Shown here in pieces: positions 1 to 9,171 of a stretch of 64,000 bases of DNA. The DNA is from Chitinophagaceae bacterium (GTDB lineage Bacteria; Bacteroidota; Bacteroidia; Chitinophagales; Chitinophagaceae). Every line of letters begins with the position of its first letter. Positions within the stretch are counted from its first letter, which is position 1. The DNA is taken from assembly GCA_947488765.1 (NCBI GenBank), contig CANLAE010000007.1, forward strand, positions 1-64,000. Reading direction: 5' to 3'. The notes below the pieces were generated by a model. It saw only the letters and a program-made list of their open reading frames with translations. It searched no databases and was not told the origin of the DNA. The position numbers and the translations under genes were made by a program.

Positions 1-1540
1 ACAAACTCCACTACCTGTGGCTCTGCAACTGGTACTACAATTTTAAACGGATTAGTTGCTAGTACAAGTTATACTGTTAATTATACTGTAGCTGCAACCA
101 ATCAAACCGCTACAATTATTTCAGGTGCTACTGGATCTTTGGTTATTCCTAATTTAATAGCTGGTACTTATTCAAATATTTCAGTAACATTAAATAATTG
201 TACATCAAATATTGTAGGACCTTTCACTATTGCTGATCCTATACCACCTACACCACCTACCATTGTAAGCAATAATTCTCCGGTTTGTTCGGGTAGTGCG
301 CTTGTTTTAACAGCAGGTTCAACTGCTACTGGAGCAACCTTTACATGGACTACTCCAAGTGGTTCAAATGCAACAGGGGCAACGCTTACAGTCTCATCAG
401 CTACTATATCTGATGCAGGTATTTATAGTGTAATAGTTACTTTGAATAGTTGTAATTCATTACCAAAAACTACAACAGTTATCATTAAACCTACACCAAC
501 TATAACAAGCAGTAGTAGCACAAATCCTACTACTTGTGCTACTGCTACAGGAAGTATAATTTTAAATGGCTTGACTGCTGCAACTTCTTATGCAATTGCA
601 TATACTAAAAATGGAGTTGCACAAACTGCAAATTTGAGTGCGAATGCTTCGGGAGTTGTAACTATAGCAAATTTGCCTGCTGCTACTTATGCAAATGTTA
701 CGCTTACATTGAATGGCTGTACTTCAACTGCGGTAGGTCCGTTTGTATTGTCTGATCCCAATCCTCCTGCAACGCCAACAATTGTAAGCGTTCCATCGGC
801 TACAATTTGCTCAGGAAATAATCTTACTTTGACTGCAAGCACAACTACTGCAGGTACGATTGTTTATAATTGGAGTGCAAATAATAGTTTCATACCAACT
901 ACTACTAATCCAATTGTATTTAATAATGCTTCAACTTCTGTTTCCGGAACATATTCTGTAACTGCCACATTGAATAGCTGTACTTCAGCTGCAGGTCAGA
1001 TTGTTGTGGTTGTAAATCCTACACCAGTAATTATAAATGGAGTAGTTTCTAATCCTACGGACTGTGCTTCATCTACAGGTAGTATTGCATTAAATGGGTT
1101 AAACAATAATACCACTTATACAGTAAGCTATACTATCAATACAACTGTTCAAACCCTTACATTAACCACTAATGCCTCCGGAGTATTAACAATTCCATCA
1201 TTAAATACTGGAACTTACAGTGATATTTCAGTTTCATTAAATGGTTGTCCTTCAAATTCGGTTGGACCATTTATATTGACTGATCCTGCGGCACCCGGTG
1301 TTTTAATTGTTACCAATAATTCCCCTTTGTGTGAAGGAGCAACTTTAAACATTGTTGCAAGTTCAGCTGTAACTGGTGTTTCATTTGCATGGACAAGTAC
1401 CAACGGTTATACCAATGTAGGTAATTCAGTTACAATTAATCCTGTTACAACTTTATCAAGTGGAACGTATACTGTTACCGCAATTAAAAATAATTGTGCT
1501 TCAACAGCTACTGCAATAGTTTCTGTAAAACCATATCCTA
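1..1540 (+). repeat. Tandem coding repeat of paired Cys/Ig modules
   Basis: Within the adhesin, the unit [Cys module + Ig-like module] occurs three times, beginning at about bases 1, 520 and 1048, a period of about 519-528 bases. Copies are diverged in DNA but keep the same residues (CAxxTGSIxLNGL, TYxxxxxxLNGC, GPFxLxDP). The array probably continues to the left of the window. Confidence 0.8.
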
Positions 1541-2550
1541 TTACAGCATTCACAACGTCACCTTTTGTATGTATGCCTAATGGTGCGGTAAGTTTTACCA
1601 ATTTAACTACAGTTCCTGATGGCAGTACACCAACTTATGTTTGGAGTTTTGGTGATGGCTCTCCTGTTGATAATACTACCAATCCAACACATATCTACAC
1701 AACTTCAAATACCTACAGCATTAGCCTTACAGCTACTGCAGGTAATGGATGTAGTAAAACAATTAGCAAACCATTTGATAAGTTCTATGACAAACCTTTA
1801 GCTTCATTTAAAGTCGACAAGGACACATTGTGTTTAGGTCCTACAAGCTTATTTAAAGATTTAAGTACTGCTCCTAATAGTAATATAAAATCATGGTTGT
1901 GGGATTTTGGAGATGGTGCAATTTCAACATCACAAGACCCTGCTAAAAAATTCAATTTGCCTGGAAATTACATTGTAAGATTAATTGTAAGAAGTCAGGA
2001 AAATTGTGTATCAGATACCAGTAAAAAGCAAATTAAAGTATATCAGCAGCCAATTATTGATGCAGGCCCTTCTTTTGCTGTTGCAGTAGGTACAACTATT
2101 GTATTCAATCCAACTGCTAATGACTCATCAGTTGTAAGCTTTTTATGGACACCATCATCTCATTTTGTAAAAGCAGATACCTTGCGTCCTACATTAATTG
2201 TAAAAGGGAATCAAACATATTTTCTTACAGCAAAAGGGGAGTGGAAATGTACAGCAACTGATTCTTTAAAAGTTATTGCATTGAAGGTATTGAAAATTCC
2301 AAATGCGTTTTCACCTAATGGAGATAATATTCATGACAAATGGGAAATTGATGATTTAAAAGATTTCCCTTTTGCAGAAGTTGAAGTATTCAACAGAAAC
2401 GGCCATTTGGTTTATCACTCTAACGGATATTCTAGTCCTTGGGATGGAACATTAAATGGGAAACCATTACCAGTTGCGACTTATTATTACATTATTGACC
2501 TTAAAAATAATTTTCCAAAACAAGCCGGATCTGTTACTATTTTGAAATAA
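1..2550 (+). CDS. Giant secreted adhesin with Ig-like and PKD domains and T9SS type B sorting domain (5' partial)
   Basis: The frame is open from base 1, so the true start is upstream; 849 residues are visible. Three Cys-containing modules of about 80 residues (TNPTTC...GSI.LNGL...LNGC...GPF) alternate with Ig-like modules (SPVCSG...YSVIVTLNSC). Two PKD domains follow (WSFGDG near base 1642, WDFGDG near 1900). The last 85 residues, from IPNAFSPNGDNIHDKW (about base 2296), have the features of the type B C-terminal sorting domain (CHU_C/gliding family), which targets proteins to the type IX secretion system. Role as a surface adhesin or motility protein is inferred. It lies 22 bases before a PorP/SprF gene, the usual partner of type B cargo such as SprB. 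Confidence 0.93.
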   Translation, partial: TNSTTCGSATGTTILNGLVASTSYTVNYTVAATNQTATIISGATGSLVIPNLIAGTYSNISVTLNNCTSNIVGPFTIADPIPPTPPTIVSNNSPVCSGSALVLTAGSTATGATFTWTTPSGSNATGATLTVSSATISDAGIYSVIVTLNSCNSLPKTTTVIIKPTPTITSSSSTNPTTCATATGSIILNGLTAATSYAIAYTKNGVAQTANLSANASGVVTIANLPAATYANVTLTLNGCTSTAVGPFVLSDPNPPATPTIVSVPSATICSGNNLTLTASTTTAGTIVYNWSANNSFIPTTTNPIVFNNASTSVSGTYSVTATLNSCTSAAGQIVVVVNPTPVIINGVVSNPTDCASSTGSIALNGLNNNTTYTVSYTINTTVQTLTLTTNASGVLTIPSLNTGTYSDISVSLNGCPSNSVGPFILTDPAAPGVLIVTNNSPLCEGATLNIVASSAVTGVSFAWTSTNGYTNVGNSVTINPVTTLSSGTYTVTAIKNNCASTATAIVSVKPYPITAFTTSPFVCMPNGAVSFTNLTTVPDGSTPTYVWSFGDGSPVDNTTNPTHIYTTSNTYSISLTATAGNGCSKTISKPFDKFYDKPLASFKVDKDTLCLGPTSLFKDLSTAPNSNIKSWLWDFGDGAISTSQDPAKKFNLPGNYIVRLIVRSQENCVSDTSKKQIKVYQQPIIDAGPSFAVAVGTTIVFNPTANDSSVVSFLWTPSSHFVKADTLRPTLIVKGNQTYFLTAKGEWKCTATDSLKVIALKVLKIPNAFSPNGDNIHDKWEIDDLKDFPFAEVEVFNRNGHLVYHSNGYSSPWDGTLNGKPLPVATYYYIIDLKNNFPKQAGSVTILK

Positions 2551-2572
2551 AAAATTGTTTAAAGATTTTGAT

Positions 2573-3580
2573 ATGAAATTGATGAAAAAAATTGTACTGA
2601 CATTTATTTGCGCAACTATTGGCACTGTGGCAATCAATGCCCAGGTAGATCCACATTTCTCGCAATACTACATGTATCCTTCTTATTTAAATCCTGCTTT
2701 AACAGGGGTTTTTGATGGAGATTACAGAGTAACTGGAATTTACAGATCACAGTGGGGAAATATAACTTCTCCATTTTCTACGCCTGGAGTTGCTGCGGAC
2801 TTTAGTGGAAATAAAAGTCTGAATTATGGTGTTAGTCTTTTACAACAATCTGCTGGCGATGGCGGTTACAATTATTTAACTGCTTATGGTAATGTAGCTT
2901 ATACCGGAATCAGACTTGGCGCTTTAGGAAACCAAAGAATTGTTTTTGGGTTACAAGCCGGCATGATCCAAAGAAGGTTCAATCCTTCAAAATTATCCTG
3001 GGGTGATCAATGGAATCCAATCACAGGTTACAACCCATCTAATCCAACTGCAGAATTTTTAAGTCGAACCTCTGCTACAGCTTTTGATGCCGGTGCCGGT
3101 GTTTTGTATTATGATGCACAAAGTGGAAAAAAAGTAAATTTTTATGGCGGATTTTCAGCAGCACATTTAAATATGCCTGATGATAAGTTTAGTGAAAATG
3201 GATCGGAAAAGTTACCCATGCGTTTTACCATTCATGCGGGTGCAAGAATAGTTATCAGCGAAACTTTTTCACTAACACCAAACGCACTTTATATGAAACA
3301 AGGGAGTGCAACAGAAACCATGATTGGCGCATACGGACAATTGAAGGCCCCAATGAAAACAGATTTTTTATTTGGTGTGAATTATAGAATCAACGATGCA
3401 ATTGCTCCTTATGTAGGCTTTAGTTACAAAGAATTTACACTTGGAGCAAGTTATGATATCAACTCTTCTGATTTAAGTAAAATGCAAAAAGGAGCAAGCA
3501 GTTTTGAAATATCATTATCATTCATAGGTCGCAAAAAAACTCAGACCCCTGAAGTAGAGTTTATTTGTCCAAGATTGTAA
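2573..3580 (+). CDS. PorP/SprF family type IX secretion outer-membrane protein
   Basis: 335 residues from ATG 2573; an upstream in-frame TTG at 2555 and an ATG at 2582 are alternatives. A Sec signal peptide ends near INAQ, followed by the family start VDPHFSQYYMYPSYLNPALTG and a beta-rich barrel ending in SFEISLSFIG and a terminal Cys-Pro-Arg-Leu. PorP/SprF proteins are outer-membrane components that help export or anchor type B sorting-domain proteins. Position directly after the adhesin and before the PorE-like gene suggests one operon and a dedicated partner for that adhesin. Family assignment is secure; the partner role is inferred. Confidence 0.92.
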   Translation: MKLMKKIVLTFICATIGTVAINAQVDPHFSQYYMYPSYLNPALTGVFDGDYRVTGIYRSQWGNITSPFSTPGVAADFSGNKSLNYGVSLLQQSAGDGGYNYLTAYGNVAYTGIRLGALGNQRIVFGLQAGMIQRRFNPSKLSWGDQWNPITGYNPSNPTAEFLSRTSATAFDAGAGVLYYDAQSGKKVNFYGGFSAAHLNMPDDKFSENGSEKLPMRFTIHAGARIVISETFSLTPNALYMKQGSATETMIGAYGQLKAPMKTDFLFGVNYRINDAIAPYVGFSYKEFTLGASYDINSSDLSKMQKGASSFEISLSFIGRKKTQTPEVEFICPRL

Positions 3581-3608
3581 CAAGACACAAAAAAAATATA
3601 TTATAAAA

Positions 3609-5654
3609 ATGGCAACAAGGAATTACATGAAAAAGCTAACCATCTTATTTACACTCTTCTGCTTTACAATATTTGCATATTCACAGCCTGTTTATGATTT
3701 TTTAAAAGCAGCTGATGATTATTATAAAAATGGAGATTATTTTTCTGCAGCACAGTATTATGAAAAATATCTGGGTATCGGAAAAAATAAAATAAAAGGA
3801 AATGATTTTGATCCTTATGCAGCTGCATCACTTACCAAACAACAAAAAACTGCAGTAAGTAATAAGCAACAAGCAATGTATAATTTAGCAGAAAGCTATC
3901 GCTTATTAAATTTTCATACTAAGGCTGAACCATGTTATTTAAAAGCATCTGCTTTTTCAAAAACTGAATTTCCAGTTGCTTCCTATTGGTATGGGAAAAC
4001 CCTCAAGGCTTTAGGCAAGTATGATGCTGCAGATTCTGTATTGGCTTCGTTTTTAGCTACCTATTCATCTGCTGACAGTTACAAATTAGATGCAGAAAGA
4101 GAATCTAAAAATCTTAAATTTATTCAATCACAATTACTTAAAAAAGATTTGTATTTATACACTGTAGAAAAAGCTGCTAACAATTTAAATACAAAAGGTG
4201 CAAATTATGCTCCAATGTTGATGGATACAGATAAATTAATGTTTACATCTACCAGATTAGATTCATCTCAACCTAAAAACAAACAATACATCAATCATAT
4301 TTTTGTTGCAAATCTTACTGATGGAAAAGTTACTTCAATCACTAAAACAAATGTGCCACAACCAGTAGACATTCACCAAGGTGTTACATCAACTACACCC
4401 GATAAACAAACATTGTTTCTGAGCAGATGGTCTTTGGTAAAAGGAAATAAGATTGCACAATTATATGTAAGTAAAAAGATTTCAAATGATGCTTGGGAAG
4501 AGCCTAAATTGTTAGATACTTTATATAATTATCCTGGGTTTAGCTCACAACAACCATTTGTAATGCCTGATGGAAAACATTTGTTGTTTTCAAGTAATCG
4601 TCCAGGTGGAATTGGAGGATTTGATTTATGGTATGTTACTATAGACAATGCAGGCAAACCGCTTGATCTTCCGGTTAATATGGGAAGTACCATCAATTCT
4701 GTATATGATGAACAAGCACCTTATTACCATGCTGCTTCAAATACTTTAATCTTCTCATCCAATGGAAATATCGGAATGGGTGGTTTTGATTTCTTTAAAA
4801 GCAAAGGAAATATTGACTCATGGAGTGTTCCTGAAAATTTTGGTTATCCGGTTAATTCTATCAAAGATGATATTTATATTGTTGCTAGCGGAGGTCCGAA
4901 AAATATCTTGGAGCATGTAGTATTCAGTTCAGACCGTTCAAGTGAATGTTGTTTGGATTTATTTTATTTGGCGAAGAAAAGACTCTTAAAGCAAATTTCT
5001 GGAATTGTAGTTGAATGTGATAACAAAACTCCAATTGTTGGCGCTAAAGTTGAAATAACCAATAGTAACAACAATCTTGTTCATACTCAGGTTACAGGTA
5101 ATGATGGATCTTACGCTTTCACTATGACTGATTTTGAAAATCTATCAATAAGCGGTTCTGTTAAAGGGTTTAAGCCAGCAACTATTGCCTCAGAAGCAAT
5201 TGCTGATGATGAAGTTGAAACACAAGTATTGCCGGAATTATGTTTACAAAAAATTATTGATACAATTCCTCCTCCACCAAAAGTGGATACTATTGTTGTA
5301 ATGAATAATATTTACTTCAATTTTAATGAAGCTACTATTTTGCCAGAATCATTTACTTATATAGACGCTGAAATTGTTACCATGATGAATAGATACCCAA
5401 CAATGGTAATTGAAATTAGTGGTCATACCGATAATATTGGTAAAGATGATTACAATTTAAAATTATCTGAGCGCAGGGCCAATGCAGTTAAAGATTACTT
5501 AGCTTCAAAAGGAATTGCAATTGCAAGAATGGAAACAAAAGGATTTGGTAAAACAAAACCAATTGCCCCTAACAAATTACCAAACGGCAAAGACAATCCT
5601 GAAGGAAGAGCCAAAAATAGAAGGATTGAATTTAAAGTATTACGGTACTTGTAA
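3609..5654 (+). CDS. PorE-like protein: TPR, PD40 propeller, carboxypeptidase-regulatory and OmpA domains
   Basis: 681 residues. Signal peptide (cleavage near AYSQ, residue 26), TPR-like helices at 28-175 (YYKNGDYFSAAQYYEKYL), PD40/WD40-like propeller at about 195-455 (PDGKHLLFSSNRPGGIGGFD), a carboxypeptidase-regulatory-like domain at about 460-545, and an OmpA peptidoglycan-binding domain at about 560-681 (ISGHTDNIG, LSERRANAVKDYL, NRRIEFKV). This domain order and length match PorE, the T9SS protein that links PorP to peptidoglycan in Porphyromonas. Two starts are possible (ATG 3609 or 3627, MKKLTILF); the second gives a cleaner signal peptide. It follows the PorP/SprF gene by 28 bases and is closed by a strong terminator. 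Confidence 0.88.
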   Translation: MATRNYMKKLTILFTLFCFTIFAYSQPVYDFLKAADDYYKNGDYFSAAQYYEKYLGIGKNKIKGNDFDPYAAASLTKQQKTAVSNKQQAMYNLAESYRLLNFHTKAEPCYLKASAFSKTEFPVASYWYGKTLKALGKYDAADSVLASFLATYSSADSYKLDAERESKNLKFIQSQLLKKDLYLYTVEKAANNLNTKGANYAPMLMDTDKLMFTSTRLDSSQPKNKQYINHIFVANLTDGKVTSITKTNVPQPVDIHQGVTSTTPDKQTLFLSRWSLVKGNKIAQLYVSKKISNDAWEEPKLLDTLYNYPGFSSQQPFVMPDGKHLLFSSNRPGGIGGFDLWYVTIDNAGKPLDLPVNMGSTINSVYDEQAPYYHAASNTLIFSSNGNIGMGGFDFFKSKGNIDSWSVPENFGYPVNSIKDDIYIVASGGPKNILEHVVFSSDRSSECCLDLFYLAKKRLLKQISGIVVECDNKTPIVGAKVEITNSNNNLVHTQVTGNDGSYAFTMTDFENLSISGSVKGFKPATIASEAIADDEVETQVLPELCLQKIIDTIPPPPKVDTIVVMNNIYFNFNEATILPESFTYIDAEIVTMMNRYPTMVIEISGHTDNIGKDDYNLKLSERRANAVKDYLASKGIAIARMETKGFGKTKPIAPNKLPNGKDNPEGRAKNRRIEFKVLRYL

Positions 5655-5673
5655 TTTTATAATTACTTATAAT

Positions 5674-5710
5674 AAAAAAGTGTTGTTGATTATTTCAGCA
5701 ACACTTTTTT
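5674..5710 (+). terminator. Rho-independent terminator after the adhesin-PorP-PorE cassette
   Basis: A 16-base stem (AAAAAAGTGTTGTTGA paired with TCAGCAACACTTTTTT, one G-T pair) with a short loop and a T run begins 20 bases after the stop codon. Confidence 0.85.
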
Positions 5711-5773
5711 TATAGTATTACTCAAACTAAATTCCAATAAATATTTCAATTGAGTCATCAAAAGAAATCAATA

Positions 5774-5806
5774 AAAAAGCCACAAGTAATTCAACTTGCA
5801 GCTTTT
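5774..5806 (-). terminator. Terminator hairpin downstream of the cupin lipoprotein gene
   Basis: Interrupted inverted repeat AAAAAGC..CAAGT / ACTTG..GCTTTTT, with T runs on both strands. It lies 23 bases past the minus-strand stop and probably serves that gene, while also working as a second stop for plus-strand transcription. Confidence 0.65.
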
Positions 5807-5828
5807 TGTTTTAGGGCTTTGGGGGTGA

Positions 5829-6389
5829 TTATTCTGATATTTTTCCATCAAATTCGGCAGCATTTTCTTCTGCTTCTTTTTTGGTGGCATGTATTATTTT
5901 GTCTTTGTGTTTTGGTGGACAATAAACTGTGTAAAATTTCAAATCTTTTGCCTTGTCTATATTTCGGATAGTGTGCTTTGAACCAGCGGGAACAATTACC
6001 AAATCTCCATTGGTAACATGATAGGTATTTCCATCAATTACAACCTGCCCAACACCACTTTCAAAACGAAATAATTGATCGATATTAGAATGGGTCTCTT
6101 CATCAAATGTTTCACTTGGCTTTAAAGACATAACGACAAGTTGCATGTTTTTTGTGGTGTACAATACTTTTCTGAAATTGGTATTTTCTAATACATCTTT
6201 TCCAATATTCGTTCTTAATCCTTTACCAATAATATCGCTCAAAGTTGCAACTTTAGATGTATCAGCTTTCTTTGTTTCAACTTCTGTTATTTCTGTTCGG
6301 CTAACCTCTGAAGTTTTTTTAGTTTCGTTTTTGCAGCCAATCAACATTGTAATCACAATGCAGGTACCCAACATTAATTTTTGTACCAT
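5829..6389 (-). CDS. Cupin-domain lipoprotein
   Basis: 186 residues. The N-terminus MVQKLMLGTCIVITMLIGC has a lipobox (MLIGC), so it is probably a membrane-anchored lipoprotein. Residues about 70-160 form a cupin_2 barrel (ETHSNIDQLFRFESGVGQV, GDLVIVPAGSKHTIRN). Conserved His/Glu positions of the cupin metal site are partly present (ETHSN, KHTI). The substrate cannot be read from the sequence. It is transcribed alone toward a terminator. Confidence 0.82.
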   Translation of the reverse strand: MVQKLMLGTCIVITMLIGCKNETKKTSEVSRTEITEVETKKADTSKVATLSDIIGKGLRTNIGKDVLENTNFRKVLYTTKNMQLVVMSLKPSETFDEETHSNIDQLFRFESGVGQVVIDGNTYHVTNGDLVIVPAGSKHTIRNIDKAKDLKFYTVYCPPKHKDKIIHATKKEAEENAAEFDGKISE

Positions 6390-6500
6390 TTGTTATTCAT
6401 TTTTTAGAGTTTAAAAATATTGAACAACAAAATTGATATAGAACTATTTTAGTGGAAATGATATTGATACTTTACTTCGATGATTGTAGTAAGATTTCTT

Positions 6501-6983
6501 TTATCGATATTGTATATACTTGATGTAATTTTTTTGAGTGCTTTCTTGCGAAATAGTATCTTTTACAAACCCATGCTTTTCTAAAATGTAAATTGATTTA
6601 ATATTTGCTGCATCAACATTTGCTTCAATATTGTTTAGCTGTAAAGCTTCAAATCCAAAATCAATCACTTTAATAATAGATTCTTGTATGAAACCTTTGT
6701 TTTGAAAAGTTGGTAATAATTCATACCCAATTTCTGCAGTTAATGTTTCAAAACAATAATTTGCAAGACAAATTGTACCAATTAGTTTATCGGTTTCTTT
6801 TAAAGTTATTGCCCAATAATATACTTCTATTTTTTTAGCAGACTCCAATACTTTGTTTATAAAAATACGTGCATCATCAATCGTTTTGCATGGCTCTCTT
6901 TTTACAAAAGTGTTTACTTCTTTATTGGATCTAAGGGAAAATATGTCTTCATCGTCATCAATTGACAACGCTCTCAAATGCAA
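6501..6983 (-). CDS. GNAT family N-acetyltransferase, RimJ/RimL type, with unusual 5' end
   Basis: 160 residues from a TTG codon at 6983. The sequence has the RimJ/RimL pattern LHLRALSIDDDEDIFSLRS, GYELLPTFQNKGFIQESI (acetyl-CoA loop) and VDAANIKSIYILEKHGF. Relatives normally begin TxRLxLR; here the in-frame codons before the TTG encode ITTLITTR, back to a TGA at 7032-7034, with no ATG, GTG or TTG among them. The real start may therefore be a rare ATT (7005-7007), or the gene has lost its start. Substrate unknown (protein N-termini or small amines in the family). Confidence 0.78.
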   Translation of the reverse strand: MHLRALSIDDDEDIFSLRSNKEVNTFVKREPCKTIDDARIFINKVLESAKKIEVYYWAITLKETDKLIGTICLANYCFETLTAEIGYELLPTFQNKGFIQESIIKVIDFGFEALQLNNIEANVDAANIKSIYILEKHGFVKDTISQESTQKNYIKYIQYR

Positions 6984-7207
6984 TCGGGTGGTGATTAATG
7001 TAGTAATGTTATTTTTTTCAAATTTAAGTATTCAAGTTTATTTAAAGGGCTTAATTTTTATTCGCATGAAATTAAAAAACGCTTAAAAATTCTATTCCTA
7101 TTATGATAGATATTATGCTCGTTCTTGAACTAAATCACCTTTTTTACATCAATAGATTTTTAGTTTCGTAATAGTATAAATCATTCTTTTTTATAAAACT
7201 CTCTACA

Positions 7208-8782
7208 ATGGAAAAAGAAATTGGCGCTTCAATAGTCAACGAAAAAGCTGGTACAAACAGCTTTAAATTTTTAAAATCTCCCACTGGGATTAAAGGATTT
7301 GATGAGATTACACTTGGAGGCCTCCCTTTAAATCGTCCTACGCTTTTAGTAGGTGCTATTGGTTGTGGCAAAACATTTATGTCAATGGAGTATCTTATTA
7401 ATGGGGTGGAAATTTATAATGAACCTGGCGTTTTTATGACCTTTGAAGAAAAGGCAGATGAACTCCTTACAAATGTTTCTTCGCTTGGCTATGATTTGAA
7501 TAAATTAATTAAAGACAATAAAATTTATCTAGAACATTTAGAGATTGGTCATAACGTTATTAAAGAAGCAGGCACCTATAAAATTGATGGATTATTTGTA
7601 AGATTAGAACAAGCAATAGATAAAGTGAAAGCGAAAAGAGTTGTACTTGATTCTTTGGATACCCTTTTTGGAAGTTTGGATACCCATATTCTTCGTTCAG
7701 AATTTAACAGACTTGTTACGTGGTTAAAAGACAAAAAGGTGACTGCAATTGTTACTGCTGAATTAGGCAATGTTTTTGTAACACGAATGGGTTTAGAAGA
7801 ACTCATTGCAGATTGTGTAATTGAATTAAGTAATAGAGTTAACAACCAAATTAGTACAAGAAGATTAAGAGTGTTGAAATATAGAGGTTCAATGCATGCA
7901 TTAAATGAATATCCTTTTGTGATTGATGAAAATAGAATGTCTGTTTATCCAATTATTAGTCAAGGGTTAGTACAACAATCAAGTTCAGAATTCATTTCTT
8001 CAGGTATTCAGAAACTAGATGTTATGCTTGCCAATAAAGGCTTTTATATAGGAAGCAGTATTCTTATTTCGGGTACAGCAGGTACAGGGAAATCAAGTGT
8101 ATTGGCATCCTTTGCAAATGATGTTTGTAAAAAAAACCAAACTTGCCTTTTTTGTGCTTTTGAAGAAGCGCCAAATCAGATATTAAGAAATATGTTATCT
8201 ATCGGATTGGATCTTAAACCTCATGTTACATCGGGTAAATTACAATTTTATTTTGCAAGACCAAGTTTGCAAAATCTTGAATTACATTTCTTGGCTATAA
8301 AAGAATTGATTAATACTTGGAAACCCCAAGTTATTTTACTTGATCCAGTTACAAATTTAATGACTGAAGGCCCTAATAGTGACGTAAGAAGTATGTTAAC
8401 CCGATTTGTTGATTATCTGAAAACAAAACAAATCACTGTAATGTTTGCCGCTGCTATTACAATTGGATCAATTGCACGAAACCCAAGTGATGAAGGCATT
8501 TCATCTATGGTTGATACATGGATTATGGTTGAAGATATAGAGCTTGATGGTGAACGCAATAGAAGCATGTATGTAATGAAATCGAGAGGAATGGACCATT
8601 CAAAAGAAGTAAGAGAGTTTGTGATTTCTTCTTCTGGAATTAATCTTCTTCCAATTGCAAGAAATAGTCAAGGATTAATAATTGGTTCTAAAAGAATTGC
8701 AGCCGAAAAAGCAAAGGTGGAAATGGCTGAAAAAAAAGTTTTACAAAATGAAAGCATAAATGATGGCACAATTAATAGATAA
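7208..8782 (+). CDS. kaiC: KaiC-like double-domain ATPase
   Basis: 524 residues with two RecA/KaiC domains. The first has Walker A GAIGCGKT (49-56), catalytic Glu-Glu (80-81) and Walker B VVLDSLD (146-151). The second has Walker A GTAGTGKS (289-296), Glu-Glu (319-320) and Walker B VILLD (375-379). The segment SDEGISSMVDT aligns with the cyanobacterial KaiC phosphorylation segment TDSHISTITDT, so Ser432-Ser433 sit where KaiC has Ser431-Thr432; autophosphorylation is thus possible. The Lys/Glu-rich C-terminal tail (495-524) is not the cyanobacterial KaiA-binding tail. The kaiB-like gene follows 54 bases downstream. Non-cyanobacterial KaiC proteins are linked to stress and signalling; the role here is unknown. 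Confidence 0.93.
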   Translation: MEKEIGASIVNEKAGTNSFKFLKSPTGIKGFDEITLGGLPLNRPTLLVGAIGCGKTFMSMEYLINGVEIYNEPGVFMTFEEKADELLTNVSSLGYDLNKLIKDNKIYLEHLEIGHNVIKEAGTYKIDGLFVRLEQAIDKVKAKRVVLDSLDTLFGSLDTHILRSEFNRLVTWLKDKKVTAIVTAELGNVFVTRMGLEELIADCVIELSNRVNNQISTRRLRVLKYRGSMHALNEYPFVIDENRMSVYPIISQGLVQQSSSEFISSGIQKLDVMLANKGFYIGSSILISGTAGTGKSSVLASFANDVCKKNQTCLFCAFEEAPNQILRNMLSIGLDLKPHVTSGKLQFYFARPSLQNLELHFLAIKELINTWKPQVILLDPVTNLMTEGPNSDVRSMLTRFVDYLKTKQITVMFAAAITIGSIARNPSDEGISSMVDTWIMVEDIELDGERNRSMYVMKSRGMDHSKEVREFVISSSGINLLPIARNSQGLIIGSKRIAAEKAKVEMAEKKVLQNESINDGTINR

Positions 8783-8836
8783 ACCAATTGAGAATTGTTG
8801 ATAGGAAATTTTTTGTAGTAATAAAATAATATTAAA

Positions 8837-9169
8837 ATGAACTCTGAACAAAATCCTACATCCGTAAATGAAAAAAAAGAAGAAAATGCTAAGTTTATTT
8901 TTCAATTATTTGTTAGTAATAATTCAGCAGTCTCATCAAGGGCAATTTTAAACGTTAAATCAATTCTTGAAAAAAAATATAAGGATCATTATATTTTGGA
9001 TATAATTGATATTTATGAAAATCCAGGTTTAGCTATTACCGAGGAAGTGCTTGCAATTCCATTATTAATCAAAAAATTCCCTTTGCCAGAAATTAGAATG
9101 ATAGGTGACTTCTCGGATACTAAAAAAGTTTTACATGAATTCTTATTCGATATTTATTTAAAGCCCTAG
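8837..9169 (+). CDS. kaiB: KaiB-like protein
   Basis: 110 residues: an acidic/polar N-terminal extension of about 17 residues, then a KaiB thioredoxin-like domain (FIFQLFVSNNSAVSSRAILN, DIIDIYENPGLA, EEVLAIPLLIKKFPLPEIR, MIGDFSD). The prolines of the KaiB fold-switch half (NP, IP, FPLP) are kept. KaiB binds KaiC in cyanobacteria; adjacency and shared strand make KaiC-KaiB interaction here likely but inferred. The stop is two bases before the next ATG (9172). Confidence 0.92.
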   Translation: MNSEQNPTSVNEKKEENAKFIFQLFVSNNSAVSSRAILNVKSILEKKYKDHYILDIIDIYENPGLAITEEVLAIPLLIKKFPLPEIRMIGDFSDTKKVLHEFLFDIYLKP

Positions 9170-9171
9170 TT

